A DNA stretch of 41,666 nt from Lachnospiraceae bacterium (GTDB lineage: Bacteria; Bacillota; Clostridia; Lachnospirales; Lachnospiraceae). Positions within the stretch are counted from its first letter, which is position 1; each line of letters starts with the position of its first letter. Below, piece after piece: positions 16,157 through 24,849 of this stretch. The notes below the pieces were generated by a model, which saw nothing but the letters and a program-made list of their open reading frames with translations, ran no database searches and had not been told where the DNA came from. The stretch is taken from contig JAILKC010000074.1 in the NCBI GenBank assembly GCA_024694055.1, positions 1-41,666 of the forward strand. The letters run 5' to 3'. Both the position numbers and the translations under genes were made by a program.

Positions 16157-17899
16157 ATGGGAACACATTACAGAAATTTTAAGACGGTAGTATATATCCC
16201 GGCTCAGATTGCGGAGAAATTTACAGCCCAAAAGCTCGAGTCCGATTATGAGTTTTTGGAGAAATACATAGGACTTGACAAGGTTTATCTTGAATCTCAT
16301 CGCGGTGACTGTGATGTGAGCAATGAGCAACTGCTCATGATCAAGAGCTTTTTGGAACAGAAGGGAGTGACTGTATCCGGCGGTATCACAACGATAATTG
16401 AGGATTTTGACGGGGCTGAGAAAGGTAAGAGACGTCTCTTTAATACGCTTTGTTATACTGATCCTGCCATGCGTTTACGCATTAAGGAGATATCCGAGAA
16501 TACGGCACGACTTTTTGATGAAGTTATACTTGATGACTTCTATTTCACGAATTGCACCTGTGAACGTTGCATACGTGAAAAAGGAGACAGAGACTGGGTG
16601 ACTTTCAGACGTGATCTTATGAAAGATGTCTCAAAAAATCTCATAGTGGAACCGGCCAAGGCGGTCAATCCCGGTGTTAAGATGGTGATAAAATACCCAA
16701 ACTGGAGGGAGTCTTATCACTATACGGGATATCTTCCGGATGTGCAGAGTGATATATTTGATGCTACATATATCGGTACGGAAACAAGAAGCCCGGCATA
16801 CGCGGATCAGCATTTGCCGGAGTATTTGAGCTACAGTCTTGTCAGATTCATGGACAATGCATGGCCGGGAAGGTGCGGAGGCGGCTGGTTTGATACATAC
16901 CAGTGCTGGTCTGTGGACAGATATCTTGAACAGGCTTATCTTACGGCATTTGCACGTGCTAAGGAACTCATGCATTTTCAATGGAGCGATCTTATAGATA
17001 ATCCCTTTGTCTGTGCGATGGGACTGCAGCTTGGCAAGATCGATAAGATGCTTGACGACGTCAGTATACCGTCAGGAATACCTGTATATATTCCTCATAC
17101 ATCTGCGGGAGAGAATCACTTTGAGATGAGACTAGGCATGATCGGTCTTCCGACAGAACCCACGCCGACATTCCCGAAAAACGCATCAAAGCTCATTCTT
17201 ACCGAGACTGCTGCGGGAGATCCGGATATAGTGGATAAACTTGCTAAATTCGTACAAAATGGCGGTGATGCAGTCATTACGACCGGTTTTTTACGGGTAA
17301 AACAGGAAGAACTCATACAGAGCGGACTCACAGAGAGCAGGCCGACCGGCAAGAAGTATGCCGTGACAAGATACCATATTACGGGAGATGAGGCCGGATA
17401 TATTGAGAATAAGTCGCCCGTTCTTTTCCCGGAGTTGGTACATTGTAATAATGCTTCATGGTCACTTTTAAACGGAGGCGACGGTGATCTGCATACGTCG
17501 ATATTCTTACGCAGCGCATATGGCAAAGGAAGACTCTATATTATGTCGGTGCCTGAGAATGATGCAGATATATATAAGCTTCCGACGGCAGTGACAGATG
17601 TATATAAGCGTACGCTCTTGTGTGAAGACATAGATACATACATATCCGGCAGGAATTGTTCGATGTTTGCCTATGATGACGGCAGTATGGTATTCTACAG
17701 ATATGTCAAGGATGATCTTAAGCCGGATCACGTCAGACTGCATACCAATAAAAAAGCGAGCATACTTAAAAATGTGACTACAGGCAGAACATATCCGGTA
17801 CATGAGATCAGGTTCAATGAGGATTTCGAAGAAGTTACGGAATACGTTGCTGACGCAGTGCTTATTCCCGGAGTGTTTGATCTATACAGATGGGAATAA
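16157..17899 (+). CDS. Unknown enzyme, TIM-barrel glycosidase-like with C-terminal GATase-like and beta domains
   Basis: 580 aa, family not named with confidence. No signal peptide. The N-terminal half reads like a TIM barrel (YIPAQIAEKF, VYLESHRGD, VILDDFYFT, MVIKYPNWRE, FDATYIGTE, HFQWSDL). A distinctive stretch, ILDDFYFTNCTCERC, pairs two Asp with three Cys. Residues about 330-420 resemble the glutamine-amidotransferase-like domain of GH42-type proteins (KLAKFVQNGGDAVITTGF), and the last 90 form a small beta domain. It leads an operon with an oxidoreductase, GH10 xylanase and aldo/keto reductase, so a cytoplasmic glycosidase on xylan-derived oligosaccharides is plausible. Start ATG 16157 follows GGAG at 8 bases. 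Confidence 0.65.
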   Translation: MGTHYRNFKTVVYIPAQIAEKFTAQKLESDYEFLEKYIGLDKVYLESHRGDCDVSNEQLLMIKSFLEQKGVTVSGGITTIIEDFDGAEKGKRRLFNTLCYTDPAMRLRIKEISENTARLFDEVILDDFYFTNCTCERCIREKGDRDWVTFRRDLMKDVSKNLIVEPAKAVNPGVKMVIKYPNWRESYHYTGYLPDVQSDIFDATYIGTETRSPAYADQHLPEYLSYSLVRFMDNAWPGRCGGGWFDTYQCWSVDRYLEQAYLTAFARAKELMHFQWSDLIDNPFVCAMGLQLGKIDKMLDDVSIPSGIPVYIPHTSAGENHFEMRLGMIGLPTEPTPTFPKNASKLILTETAAGDPDIVDKLAKFVQNGGDAVITTGFLRVKQEELIQSGLTESRPTGKKYAVTRYHITGDEAGYIENKSPVLFPELVHCNNASWSLLNGGDGDLHTSIFLRSAYGKGRLYIMSVPENDADIYKLPTAVTDVYKRTLLCEDIDTYISGRNCSMFAYDDGSMVFYRYVKDDLKPDHVRLHTNKKASILKNVTTGRTYPVHEIRFNEDFEEVTEYVADAVLIPGVFDLYRWE

Positions 17900-17915
17900 T
17901 GAATTGGAGGTTACC

Positions 17916-18896
17916 ATGGATAAGGTTAATTGGGGTATACTTGGAACGGCCGGTATTGCAAGAGGATGTACGATACCGGGCATGCAGCTTGTAAAAAGCA
18001 CGAATCTGTATGCAATCGCCGGCAGGAATCCGGAAAAAACGGAAAGCTTTAAAAATGAATTCGGCTTTGAAAAAGCTTATGCAAGCTACGAAGAACTTCT
18101 TGATGATGATGCGGTGCAGGCAGTGTATATACCGCTTCCGAATGATCTGCATATAAAGTGGGTGATCGAAGCGCTAAAAAGAAAGAAGCATGTGCTGTGT
18201 GAAAAGCCGCTTGCTCTTAATGCCGCTGAAGCAGCGAAGATGTATGCCACGGCAGAACAAAACGGCGTATATCTGATGGAAGCATATGCTTATCTGCACA
18301 GCCCTTATATCAAGAGTCTTACGGATGACGTTAAGAATGGTGTCATCGGAGAAGTGGACTATGTTGAGTCTGCATTTATCACACAGGGATATACCGAGGA
18401 TTTCAGACTCCACAAAGAACATGGCGGTGGGGCGATGTATGATCTCGGATGCTATTGCACAACCATGATCCTGTCGCTTGTAGATGCCGAGCCCGTAATG
18501 GTTAAAGCGACGGCTGAGTTTTCTGATCTTGGCGTAGATCATAATACATCTGCCGTGATCAGATTTGATAATGGCGCCAGGGCTTCATTCAATGTAGGTA
18601 TGATTTTTGCCGCAGGATCAAATTCGAGATTCGACAGACTGTATGTACACGGAAGCAAAGGATGCATTAAGTCTGATGTCGAATATAATCAAGCCGGAGA
18701 GCTTACATACAGGATCATTTCAGACGGCAAAGTGACAGAAAGGACTGTGATAGCGCCACAGAATTACAGCCTGGAGAATGAACAGTTAAATGAATGTATA
18801 CTGCATGGTGACAAACCTTATGTAACGTCCAAATTCTCGCTTAAGAATGCGAGGCTGATGGATATGGTGTTTGATGAGATAGGCTATTATAAATGA
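17916..18896 (+). CDS. Gfo/Idh/MocA family NAD(P)-dependent oxidoreductase
   Basis: 326 aa. N-terminal Rossmann fold (WGILGTAGIARG, residues about 4-15), the conserved CEKPLALN motif (Lys catalytic) near 93-100, and a C-terminal alpha/beta domain with GGGAMYDLGCY (usually GGGALxDxGxH). Such enzymes oxidise or reduce sugars and sugar-derived compounds such as xylose, glucose or inositols. ATG 17916 is chosen for the GGAGG site 5 bases upstream; an in-frame upstream extension into the previous gene has no Rossmann sequence and is not used. It lies 16 bases after the unknown glycosidase-like gene and 19 before the xylanase, so it probably processes a sugar released by this operon. Confidence 0.92.
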   Translation: MDKVNWGILGTAGIARGCTIPGMQLVKSTNLYAIAGRNPEKTESFKNEFGFEKAYASYEELLDDDAVQAVYIPLPNDLHIKWVIEALKRKKHVLCEKPLALNAAEAAKMYATAEQNGVYLMEAYAYLHSPYIKSLTDDVKNGVIGEVDYVESAFITQGYTEDFRLHKEHGGGAMYDLGCYCTTMILSLVDAEPVMVKATAEFSDLGVDHNTSAVIRFDNGARASFNVGMIFAAGSNSRFDRLYVHGSKGCIKSDVEYNQAGELTYRIISDGKVTERTVIAPQNYSLENEQLNECILHGDKPYVTSKFSLKNARLMDMVFDEIGYYK

Positions 18897-18915
18897 TTAC
18901 TGCGGCGGAGGGAAT

Positions 18916-20115
18916 ATGGACTTAACACACAGAAAAGTAAAAAAACAGATAAAGATCACGGACGGTAATGCGATATTGCCCGCAGGCACACAAGTGCGTG
19001 TTTTACAGACCAACCACAGCTTTTTATTCGGTTGCGGTGCCTTTGATTTTATACCACATGTGATGAATGAGAGCGAAGAGACCAAGATCATCACGGACAG
19101 CTGGCTTGATGTATTCAATTATGGTACTCTGCCTTTTTACTGGGGGACATTTGAGCCCGAAGAAGGCAAACCTCATACCGAAATGCTTATGAAGACAGCG
19201 CAGTATTTGAAAAACAGGGGCGTTAAGGTAAAAGGTCATCCTCTTTGCTGGCACACCGTTTGTGCAGACTGGCTGATGAAGTATGACAATTCCACGATCA
19301 TGAATAAACAGCTTGATCGTATAGAGAGGGAAGTTGTCGGTTTTAAGGGAGTTATCGACATGTGGGATGTTATCAACGAAGTGGTGATCATGCCCATATT
19401 TGATAAATACGACAATGCCATTACCAGAATATGCAAGGAAAAGGGAAGAGTAGGGCTTATAAAGGAAGTATTTGAAAAAGCCCGCGAGTGCAATCCTGAT
19501 GCGGTTCTTTTGCTCAATGATTTTAATACATCTATCAATTATGAGATTCTGATAGACGGCTGTCTTAATGCCGGTGTGCCGATAAGCGCCATAGGCATTC
19601 AGTCGCATCAGCATCAGGGCTTCTGGGGAGAAGAGAAACTCTATGAAGTGCTTGAAAGATTCTCTTCATTTGGCCTTCCGATCCATTTTACGGAGAATAC
19701 GCTTATCTCCGGAGATATCATGCCGGCTCATATTGTTGATCTCAATGATTGGCAGGTGGATGAGTGGCCGAGCACCCCTGAAGGTGAGGCACGTCAGTCG
19801 GCCGAGATAGAGAAGATGTATCGCATACTCTTTGAGCATCCGCTTGTGGAAGCCATTACCACGTGGGATTATAAGGATGGTGCATGGCTTAAGGCTCCGA
19901 GTGGATTTATCCGACTTGATAATTCGCGTAAGCCTTCATACGAGATGCTTAAAAAACTTATTAAAGAAGAGTGGCATACTGATATAACTGTCGAAACAGA
20001 TGCAGACGGTTTTATTCAGGTGGACGCATTTAAAGGCGAATATCAGATAAGTGTGAATGGTAAGTCGATAAATATAAGTCTTACGGATGATGAGCCGATA
20101 ACCGTGGCTGTCTGA
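18916..20115 (+). CDS. Endo-1,4-beta-xylanase, GH10, cytoplasmic
   Basis: 399 aa. GH10 barrel with the acid/base Glu in MWDVINEVV (near residue 155) and the nucleophile Glu in PIHFTENTL (near residue 259); the substrate-site motif GHPLCWHTV and the late TTWDYKDGAW support the family. It has no signal peptide, so it should act in the cytoplasm on imported xylo-oligosaccharides. The N-terminal 30 residues and the last 50 form short beta-rich extensions. The nucleophile is followed by NTL instead of the common LD, a mild deviation. GGAGG-type site precedes the ATG; the gene is between the oxidoreductase and aldo/keto reductase in one operon. Confidence 0.93.
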   Translation: MDLTHRKVKKQIKITDGNAILPAGTQVRVLQTNHSFLFGCGAFDFIPHVMNESEETKIITDSWLDVFNYGTLPFYWGTFEPEEGKPHTEMLMKTAQYLKNRGVKVKGHPLCWHTVCADWLMKYDNSTIMNKQLDRIEREVVGFKGVIDMWDVINEVVIMPIFDKYDNAITRICKEKGRVGLIKEVFEKARECNPDAVLLLNDFNTSINYEILIDGCLNAGVPISAIGIQSHQHQGFWGEEKLYEVLERFSSFGLPIHFTENTLISGDIMPAHIVDLNDWQVDEWPSTPEGEARQSAEIEKMYRILFEHPLVEAITTWDYKDGAWLKAPSGFIRLDNSRKPSYEMLKKLIKEEWHTDITVETDADGFIQVDAFKGEYQISVNGKSINISLTDDEPITVAV

Positions 20116-20142
20116 TCATGGGAATATGCAGGAGGATAGAGA

Positions 20143-21276
20143 ATGAGCATTGATCTTGGTACTATGCCTAAACTTGGATTCGGGCTTATGAGGCTTCCGG
20201 AGAAGGATGGCGTGATCGATCATGAACATGTATGTCGTATGGTCGATAAATACATGCGCGCAGGCATGAATTATTTCGATACTGCATATATATATCATGG
20301 AGGCAAGTCTGAGACGGCCGCAAGAGAGGCCCTGGTCAAGCGCTATCCGAGAGAAAGCTTTATGATCGCCACAAAACTTCCTGCGTGGGAAGTAAAAAAG
20401 AAAGAGGACATAGAACGTATATTTAACGAACAGCTTGAACGTACGGGAGTGGACTATTTTGATCTTTATCTTCTTCATTCGATAGAGGAAGGCAATAACT
20501 ATGACACATATGTCAAATATGATTGCTTTAAATGGGGGCTTGAGAAAAAGGCTCAGGGTAAGATCAGGCATTTTGGATTCTCTTTTCACGGAAGCCCGGA
20601 GCTTTTAAGTGAGATTCTTGATGCTCATCCGGAAATTGAGTTTGTACAGATTCAACTTAATTATCTGGACAGGACCAATCCAGTTGTACAGTCCCAGAGG
20701 CTTTATGACATTCTTCATGAGAGAAATATCCCCATAATTGTCATGGAACCTGTAAGAGGCGGAATGCTTGCATCATTCACTCCCGATATAGAAGAAAAGT
20801 TCAAAGCGAGGCAACCCGAGAGATCGATCGCTTCATGGGCGCTACGATTCGTCGGATCACTTCCGGGTGTAATGACTATATTGTCGGGCATGTCCGCTGA
20901 AGAACAGATGGATGACAATATATCCACATTTAAGAACTTTGAGCCTCTTGCGGATGATGAGTTTAAACTTGTCAACGAGATTACTGAAGATATCTTGAGC
21001 GTACCGCAGATTGGCTGCACCGCATGCAAATACTGCTGTGACGGTTGCCCTCAAAAGATCAGTATTCCTGATGTATTTAGGACTGTCAATACATTGCGCA
21101 GATATCCGGACGATTGGCGTTCGAAGAACTTTTATTCCGGACTTGTCAGCAGAAGCGGCAAAGCGAGCGACTGCGTCGGATGCGGTCAGTGTGAGCGGGT
21201 TTGTCCGCAACATTTGCCAATAACGTCCCTTTTGAAAGAAGCGGCACAGATACTTGATCAGCCTGCAACATCTTGA
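20143..21276 (+). CDS. Aldo/keto reductase with C-terminal 4Fe-4S ferredoxin domain
   Basis: 377 aa. Barrel domain about 1-290 with the catalytic tetrad visible: Asp and Tyr in YFDTAYIYHGG, Lys in IATKLP, His in LYLLHS. The C-terminal part holds CTACKYCCDGCPQ (near 292-304) and CVGCGQCERVCP (near 347-358), the latter a classic 4Fe-4S motif. Such fusions are common in anaerobes and probably couple carbonyl reduction to ferredoxin-type electron flow. It is the last gene of the xylan-related operon, 27 bases after the xylanase, with AGGAGGAT upstream. Confidence 0.92.
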   Translation: MSIDLGTMPKLGFGLMRLPEKDGVIDHEHVCRMVDKYMRAGMNYFDTAYIYHGGKSETAAREALVKRYPRESFMIATKLPAWEVKKKEDIERIFNEQLERTGVDYFDLYLLHSIEEGNNYDTYVKYDCFKWGLEKKAQGKIRHFGFSFHGSPELLSEILDAHPEIEFVQIQLNYLDRTNPVVQSQRLYDILHERNIPIIVMEPVRGGMLASFTPDIEEKFKARQPERSIASWALRFVGSLPGVMTILSGMSAEEQMDDNISTFKNFEPLADDEFKLVNEITEDILSVPQIGCTACKYCCDGCPQKISIPDVFRTVNTLRRYPDDWRSKNFYSGLVSRSGKASDCVGCGQCERVCPQHLPITSLLKEAAQILDQPATS

Positions 21277-21299
21277 TTTTTTCATGCATGTGGTATAGT
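21273..21299 (+). promoter_or_regulatory. Probable promoter of the PAS-GGDEF gene
   Basis: TATAGT (21294-21299) preceded by TG at 21291-21292 (extended -10), with TTGATT (21273-21278) at a short 15-base spacing. Transcription would start near 21306, about 40 bases before the ATG. Confidence 0.5.
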
Positions 21300-21345
21300 A
21301 TTTCTGTTGTAAGACGGTATATTGTTGTTGGGGGCATGCATATAT

Positions 21346-22779
21346 ATGAAGATGACGGTTGAGCTTTTTGACAGCATAATTAATACCTCGCAGGATTGTG
21401 TTTTCTGGAAGGATAAAGACAGAAGATTTTTGGGCGTTAATCAGGCTTTCCTTGATTTTTACGGTTTCGATTCACAGGATGTTCTTATCGGTAAAAATGA
21501 TGAGGATATGGGTTGGCATTCAGACCCGGAGCCTTATAAGCGCGATGAACTTGAGGTCTTATCCGGCAAAAGCACGTATAAGGTACAGGGCAAATGTATC
21601 ATCAGAGGCGAAGAGAGGGATATAGTTGCCTCGAAACGTCCGTTGTATGAGGGTGATGAGATAGTCGGTCTGGTCGGAAGCTTTGTGGATATCACCGATG
21701 TCATACGAAGGAAGAATGCCCTTGATACAGAACATAGAGTCTATGATATAGATGATCTCAGACAATTTCCTTTTTTTGACAGGATATTGGAAGAGATAAG
21801 CCTTGACGAAATACTTGATCCTCTTACAGGAATCCTGTCGCGCGCCTATTCGGTCAAGTTCGTGCATTCTCTTATTACAGAGAATATTCCGTTCACATTC
21901 TCGATGATCGATCTTGATAATTTTAAACAGATCAATGATACATACGGCCACAGTGCCGGAGACAAAGTGCTTGTTACTGTTGGTAAAGGCCTTGCCGAGC
22001 AGGTTAAAGGCTTCGGACTTGCGGGCAGATTCGGCGGGGATGAATTGTTGCTTATTGATCTTAAGAATACTGAACTGTCTCAGAAGGAAGAGTTTTACGA
22101 AAAGTTATATGCTCATTCCAATGCGCTTCGTATCAAGGTGAGATTTGATAATGGAGGAGCTTATGTTACGGGTACAGTCGGAGCGGCATCGTTCCCGGAA
22201 GATGCAGATAATTTTACTGATCTTTTCGGTCTGATAGACAAGATGCTGTATCTTGGCAAGAACAGAGGCCGTAATTGCTATACGATATATGAAGCAGATA
22301 AGCACAGGAGTATTGAGATAGTAAAGATAGTCAAGAACGGCATATACACATATATGAACAATATCCGCAGAATCACGGAGGATGAAGCGGGCTTTACAAA
22401 CAAACTCAAGAGTGTTATAACAGTTCTTGCTGAACTTTTGCAGGCACAGGATCTGTACTATGTTGGCCACGACGGCAGAATGAGATCTGTTACGGAACCT
22501 GATTTTGACGAAGATGCTTCGGATATTGATGCTCTTATGAAAGAGGATGTATTCAGCGAGAGCACGCTTAATAAAGTCAAGAAGAATGCGCCCATCCTGT
22601 ATGGGACACTTATGAATAACGGTTATGAATCGGTACTTATCACGAAGATCAGGAAGAAGAATGATGTTCGTGGTTATATTTTATGCCCGGTCAGAAGGAG
22701 CATGAGGATATGGCAGGAGGACGAATGCGCCATCATGTATTATCTGGCTGAGCTTTTATCGGATTATGAGATCGAATAA
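21346..22779 (+). CDS. PAS-GGDEF diguanylate cyclase-like protein, soluble
   Basis: 477 aa with no membrane helix. PAS domain (about 1-125: NTSQDCVFWKD, NQAFLDFYGF), a linker, then a GGDEF domain (about 150-330) with DPLTGILSRAY, SMIDLDNFKQINDTYGHSAGD and the active-site variant GGDEL instead of GGDEF. The last 140 residues resemble a GAF-like domain (QDLYYVGHDGR ... RGYILCPVRR). No RxxD inhibitory site is seen. It probably makes c-di-GMP in response to a small ligand or redox state, although the Phe to Leu change leaves activity unsure. ATG 21346 chosen as first Met with GGGGG upstream; ATG 21352 is possible. It overlaps the next gene by 14 bases. Confidence 0.88.
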   Translation: MKMTVELFDSIINTSQDCVFWKDKDRRFLGVNQAFLDFYGFDSQDVLIGKNDEDMGWHSDPEPYKRDELEVLSGKSTYKVQGKCIIRGEERDIVASKRPLYEGDEIVGLVGSFVDITDVIRRKNALDTEHRVYDIDDLRQFPFFDRILEEISLDEILDPLTGILSRAYSVKFVHSLITENIPFTFSMIDLDNFKQINDTYGHSAGDKVLVTVGKGLAEQVKGFGLAGRFGGDELLLIDLKNTELSQKEEFYEKLYAHSNALRIKVRFDNGGAYVTGTVGAASFPEDADNFTDLFGLIDKMLYLGKNRGRNCYTIYEADKHRSIEIVKIVKNGIYTYMNNIRRITEDEAGFTNKLKSVITVLAELLQAQDLYYVGHDGRMRSVTEPDFDEDASDIDALMKEDVFSESTLNKVKKNAPILYGTLMNNGYESVLITKIRKKNDVRGYILCPVRRSMRIWQEDECAIMYYLAELLSDYEIE

Positions 22780-23101
22780 GAATGAATCCAGGTTAATTGT
22801 ATTAAGACATTTTTCGGGCATTGCAGGTGCTCTTTGCCTTGCAATGCTTGTTTTTGTGCTTTTTTCTGCGTTCTTTACTGCTTATGAAACCGATCATCAT
22901 TGTCATTGCGAAGATGATGATTGTCCGATATGCGAATATTTTGCTGTATGCGAAGGTGTTCTGCGAGAGATATCTGATGGTTTGGCAAGTCTTATTGTGG
23001 CCGCATGTATTTTTACTGCGGCATATATTCACTTTTCGCTTCAGGAGTGCAACATAATATTTGGCACACCCGTATCCAACAAGATCCGTTTGAATAATTG
23101 A
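22766..23101 (+). CDS. Small membrane protein with His/Cys-rich metal-binding-like loop
   Basis: 111 aa, family not recognised. Two membrane helices (about residues 19-38, LCLAMLVFVLFSAFF, and 72-92, LIVAACIFTAAYIHF) flank a loop containing HHCHCEDDDCPIC: three His, four Cys and four acidic residues in 13 positions, a likely metal-binding site. The gene overlaps the PAS-GGDEF gene by 14 bases and precedes a zinc-type substrate-binding protein, so a role in zinc or other transition-metal sensing or handling is inferred. Ribosome site is poor; translational coupling to the upstream gene is likely. Confidence 0.75.
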   Translation: MRSNKNESRLIVLRHFSGIAGALCLAMLVFVLFSAFFTAYETDHHCHCEDDDCPICEYFAVCEGVLREISDGLASLIVAACIFTAAYIHFSLQECNIIFGTPVSNKIRLNN

Positions 23102-23176
23102 ATCATCCTCTGTAAAAGAATGTAAGTATGATTCAGGGTCCGCATAACGGGCTCTTATTGTGGAGGAAATAATATA
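23099..23176 (+). promoter_or_regulatory. Structured leader of the zinc-binding-protein gene
   Basis: Two hairpins: TGAATCAT/ATGATTCA (23099-23106 with 23128-23135), then AGGGTCC/GGGCTCT (23135-23141 with 23149-23155, two G-U pairs) around the loop GCATAAC. A GGAGG ribosome site follows. Ten-base words TGTAAGTATG and CCGCATAACG here also occur in the rplU leader at 24.86 kb. The function is unknown; it may be a terminator or attenuator element. Confidence 0.45.
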
Positions 23177-24184
23177 ATGAGTAAAAAAATGTGTCTTATA
23201 AGCATTTGGACGATGGTTATAATAACAGCTACCCTTGTGACATTTGCGTGCCTTTCCGGATGTGGAAAAGCACAGGAAAAGGTTGCATCAGGCGGCCCCA
23301 AGATCGTGACTACGATTTTTCCTGAATATGATTGGGTGATGAATATACTTGGTGACAATCCGGCAGGCGCAGAAGTGACCATGCTTCTTGATAACGGCGT
23401 GGATCTGCACAGTTATCAGCCTACTGCCGATGATATGCTTAAGATCGCTACCTGCGATATGTTTATCTATGTCGGCGGAGAGTCGGATGAATGGGTGGAA
23501 GATGCGCTTGCAGAAGCTGTAAACAAGGATATGAAGGTTATCGACCTGCTTGAAGTGCTCGGAGATTCCGTTAAGGAAGAAGAGATCGTAGAAGGCATGG
23601 AAGGTGAAGAAGAGGAAGAAGAGAGCGAAGAAGGCGAAGAAGAGATTGAGTATGATGAACATGTATGGCTCTCTCTTAAAGCAGCAGCTACAGTGGTCGG
23701 ATATATCGATGCCGAACTTGAACAGATAGATACGGCCAATGCTTCGGTATATGCGTCAAATGCTGCGACTTATATAGAAAAACTGAATGCACTTGACAAA
23801 GAATATGAGTCGGTTATTTCGGCGGCTCCGGTAAAGACTGTTTTATTTGGCGACAGATTCCCGTTCAGATACATGACCGATGATTACGGCCTTGATTATT
23901 TCGCTGCATTTGTAGGCTGTTCGGCTGAGACAGAAGCAAGTTTTGAGACGGTTACTTTCCTTGCCGGTAAAATGGATGAGCTTGGATTAAATTCGGTGCT
24001 GACGATCGAGGGTAAGGATCACAGGATCGCAGAGACCATAGTACAGAATACCAAGACAAAGGACCAGCAGATACTCACACTTGATTCCATGCAGTCAACT
24101 ACGTCGGCGGATGTGAAGTCAGGCGCAACATACATGGGTGTAATGGAGAACAACCTTACCGTGCTTAAAAAGGCACTTAATTAA
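23177..24184 (+). CDS. Zinc/manganese-type ABC transporter substrate-binding lipoprotein (ZnuA/AdcA-like)
   Basis: 335 aa. Lipoprotein signal with lipobox LSGC (Cys near residue 33). Cluster A-I binding fold with metal-ligand candidates DLHSYQPT, DEHVWLS and GDRFPFRYM, and a late Asp in TLDSMQ. The His-rich loop of many zinc binders is replaced by an acidic run of Glu residues at about 135-160. It captures metal outside the membrane and hands it to an ABC permease. No permease or ATPase gene is in this window. Downstream lipoprotein follows after 12 bases; upstream His/Cys-rich protein supports a zinc context. Confidence 0.9.
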   Translation: MSKKMCLISIWTMVIITATLVTFACLSGCGKAQEKVASGGPKIVTTIFPEYDWVMNILGDNPAGAEVTMLLDNGVDLHSYQPTADDMLKIATCDMFIYVGGESDEWVEDALAEAVNKDMKVIDLLEVLGDSVKEEEIVEGMEGEEEEEESEEGEEEIEYDEHVWLSLKAAATVVGYIDAELEQIDTANASVYASNAATYIEKLNALDKEYESVISAAPVKTVLFGDRFPFRYMTDDYGLDYFAAFVGCSAETEASFETVTFLAGKMDELGLNSVLTIEGKDHRIAETIVQNTKTKDQQILTLDSMQSTTSADVKSGATYMGVMENNLTVLKKALN

Positions 24185-24196
24185 GAGGACATACTG

Positions 24197-24787
24197 ATGA
24201 ATAAGATCTTTTATCTTATCTTTTGTGTGACAATGATGATGATTTTTACGGCCTGCGGCGATAATACCGCAACCCGTATTGACAGCGGCTCTGTCGGAGT
24301 TGCTGATGTTCTGCAATCCGGCATGGAAGCCTCGGAGGATAGAAATGATGAAAAAGAAAATGGCATTGGCGTTCCGCCTGTACCTGATCTCAAAGTTAAG
24401 GAACCGACTGATCCTGTAGATGATGCGATTGATAATGACGAAGCGGAAGCGGACGTTGATCTGACAGCTTTGTCTTCTACGATGATATATTCTGAAGTAT
24501 ACAACATGATGGTTGCACCGAACGATTATATAGGCAAGACGATAAAGATGGCAGGAATGTATTCACAATATTATGACGAGCAGAATGATAAATATTATTT
24601 TGCCTGCATAATCAAAGATGCTACGGCATGTTGCGCACAGGGCATTGAATTCGTGTTAAAGGATGAATACAGCTTTCCCGCGGATTATCCATCTGATGGT
24701 GATTATGTGACCGTAGAGGGTGTATTCGATACGTATATGGAAGGTAACGATAAATATTGCACCTTGCGGGATGCCATTCTGCTGTAG
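24197..24787 (+). CDS. Lipoprotein of unknown function with C-terminal beta domain
   Basis: 196 aa. Lipoprotein signal with lipobox FTACG (Cys near residue 20), an acidic, low-complexity linker to about residue 95, then a domain of about 100 residues (MMVAPNDYIGKTIKMAGMY, YYFACIIKDATACC, GDYVTVEGVFDTY) whose pattern suggests an OB-like beta-barrel. It follows the zinc-binding lipoprotein by 12 bases and is probably cotranscribed, so it may help in metal uptake or storage on the membrane surface. I do not recognise a named family. Confidence 0.78.
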   Translation: MNKIFYLIFCVTMMMIFTACGDNTATRIDSGSVGVADVLQSGMEASEDRNDEKENGIGVPPVPDLKVKEPTDPVDDAIDNDEAEADVDLTALSSTMIYSEVYNMMVAPNDYIGKTIKMAGMYSQYYDEQNDKYYFACIIKDATACCAQGIEFVLKDEYSFPADYPSDGDYVTVEGVFDTYMEGNDKYCTLRDAILL

Positions 24788-24816
24788 AAAAGACGGTTAA
24801 ATACTGCAGAAAATGC

Positions 24817-24845
24817 TTGACGAAGGTTAGAGCATGTGCTAATAT
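24817..24845 (+). promoter_or_regulatory. Promoter of the rplU operon
   Basis: TTGACG (24817-24822), exactly 17 bases, TAATAT (24840-24845) with TG at 24837-24838 (extended -10). RNA should start near 24852, giving an 85-base leader. Confidence 0.8.
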
Positions 24846-24849
24846 ATCA

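Noticed and set aside
23135-23160. Rho-independent terminator between the His/Cys protein and the zinc-binding protein
   Set aside because: The hairpin has two G-U pairs and no T-run, so it is reported as a structured leader instead.
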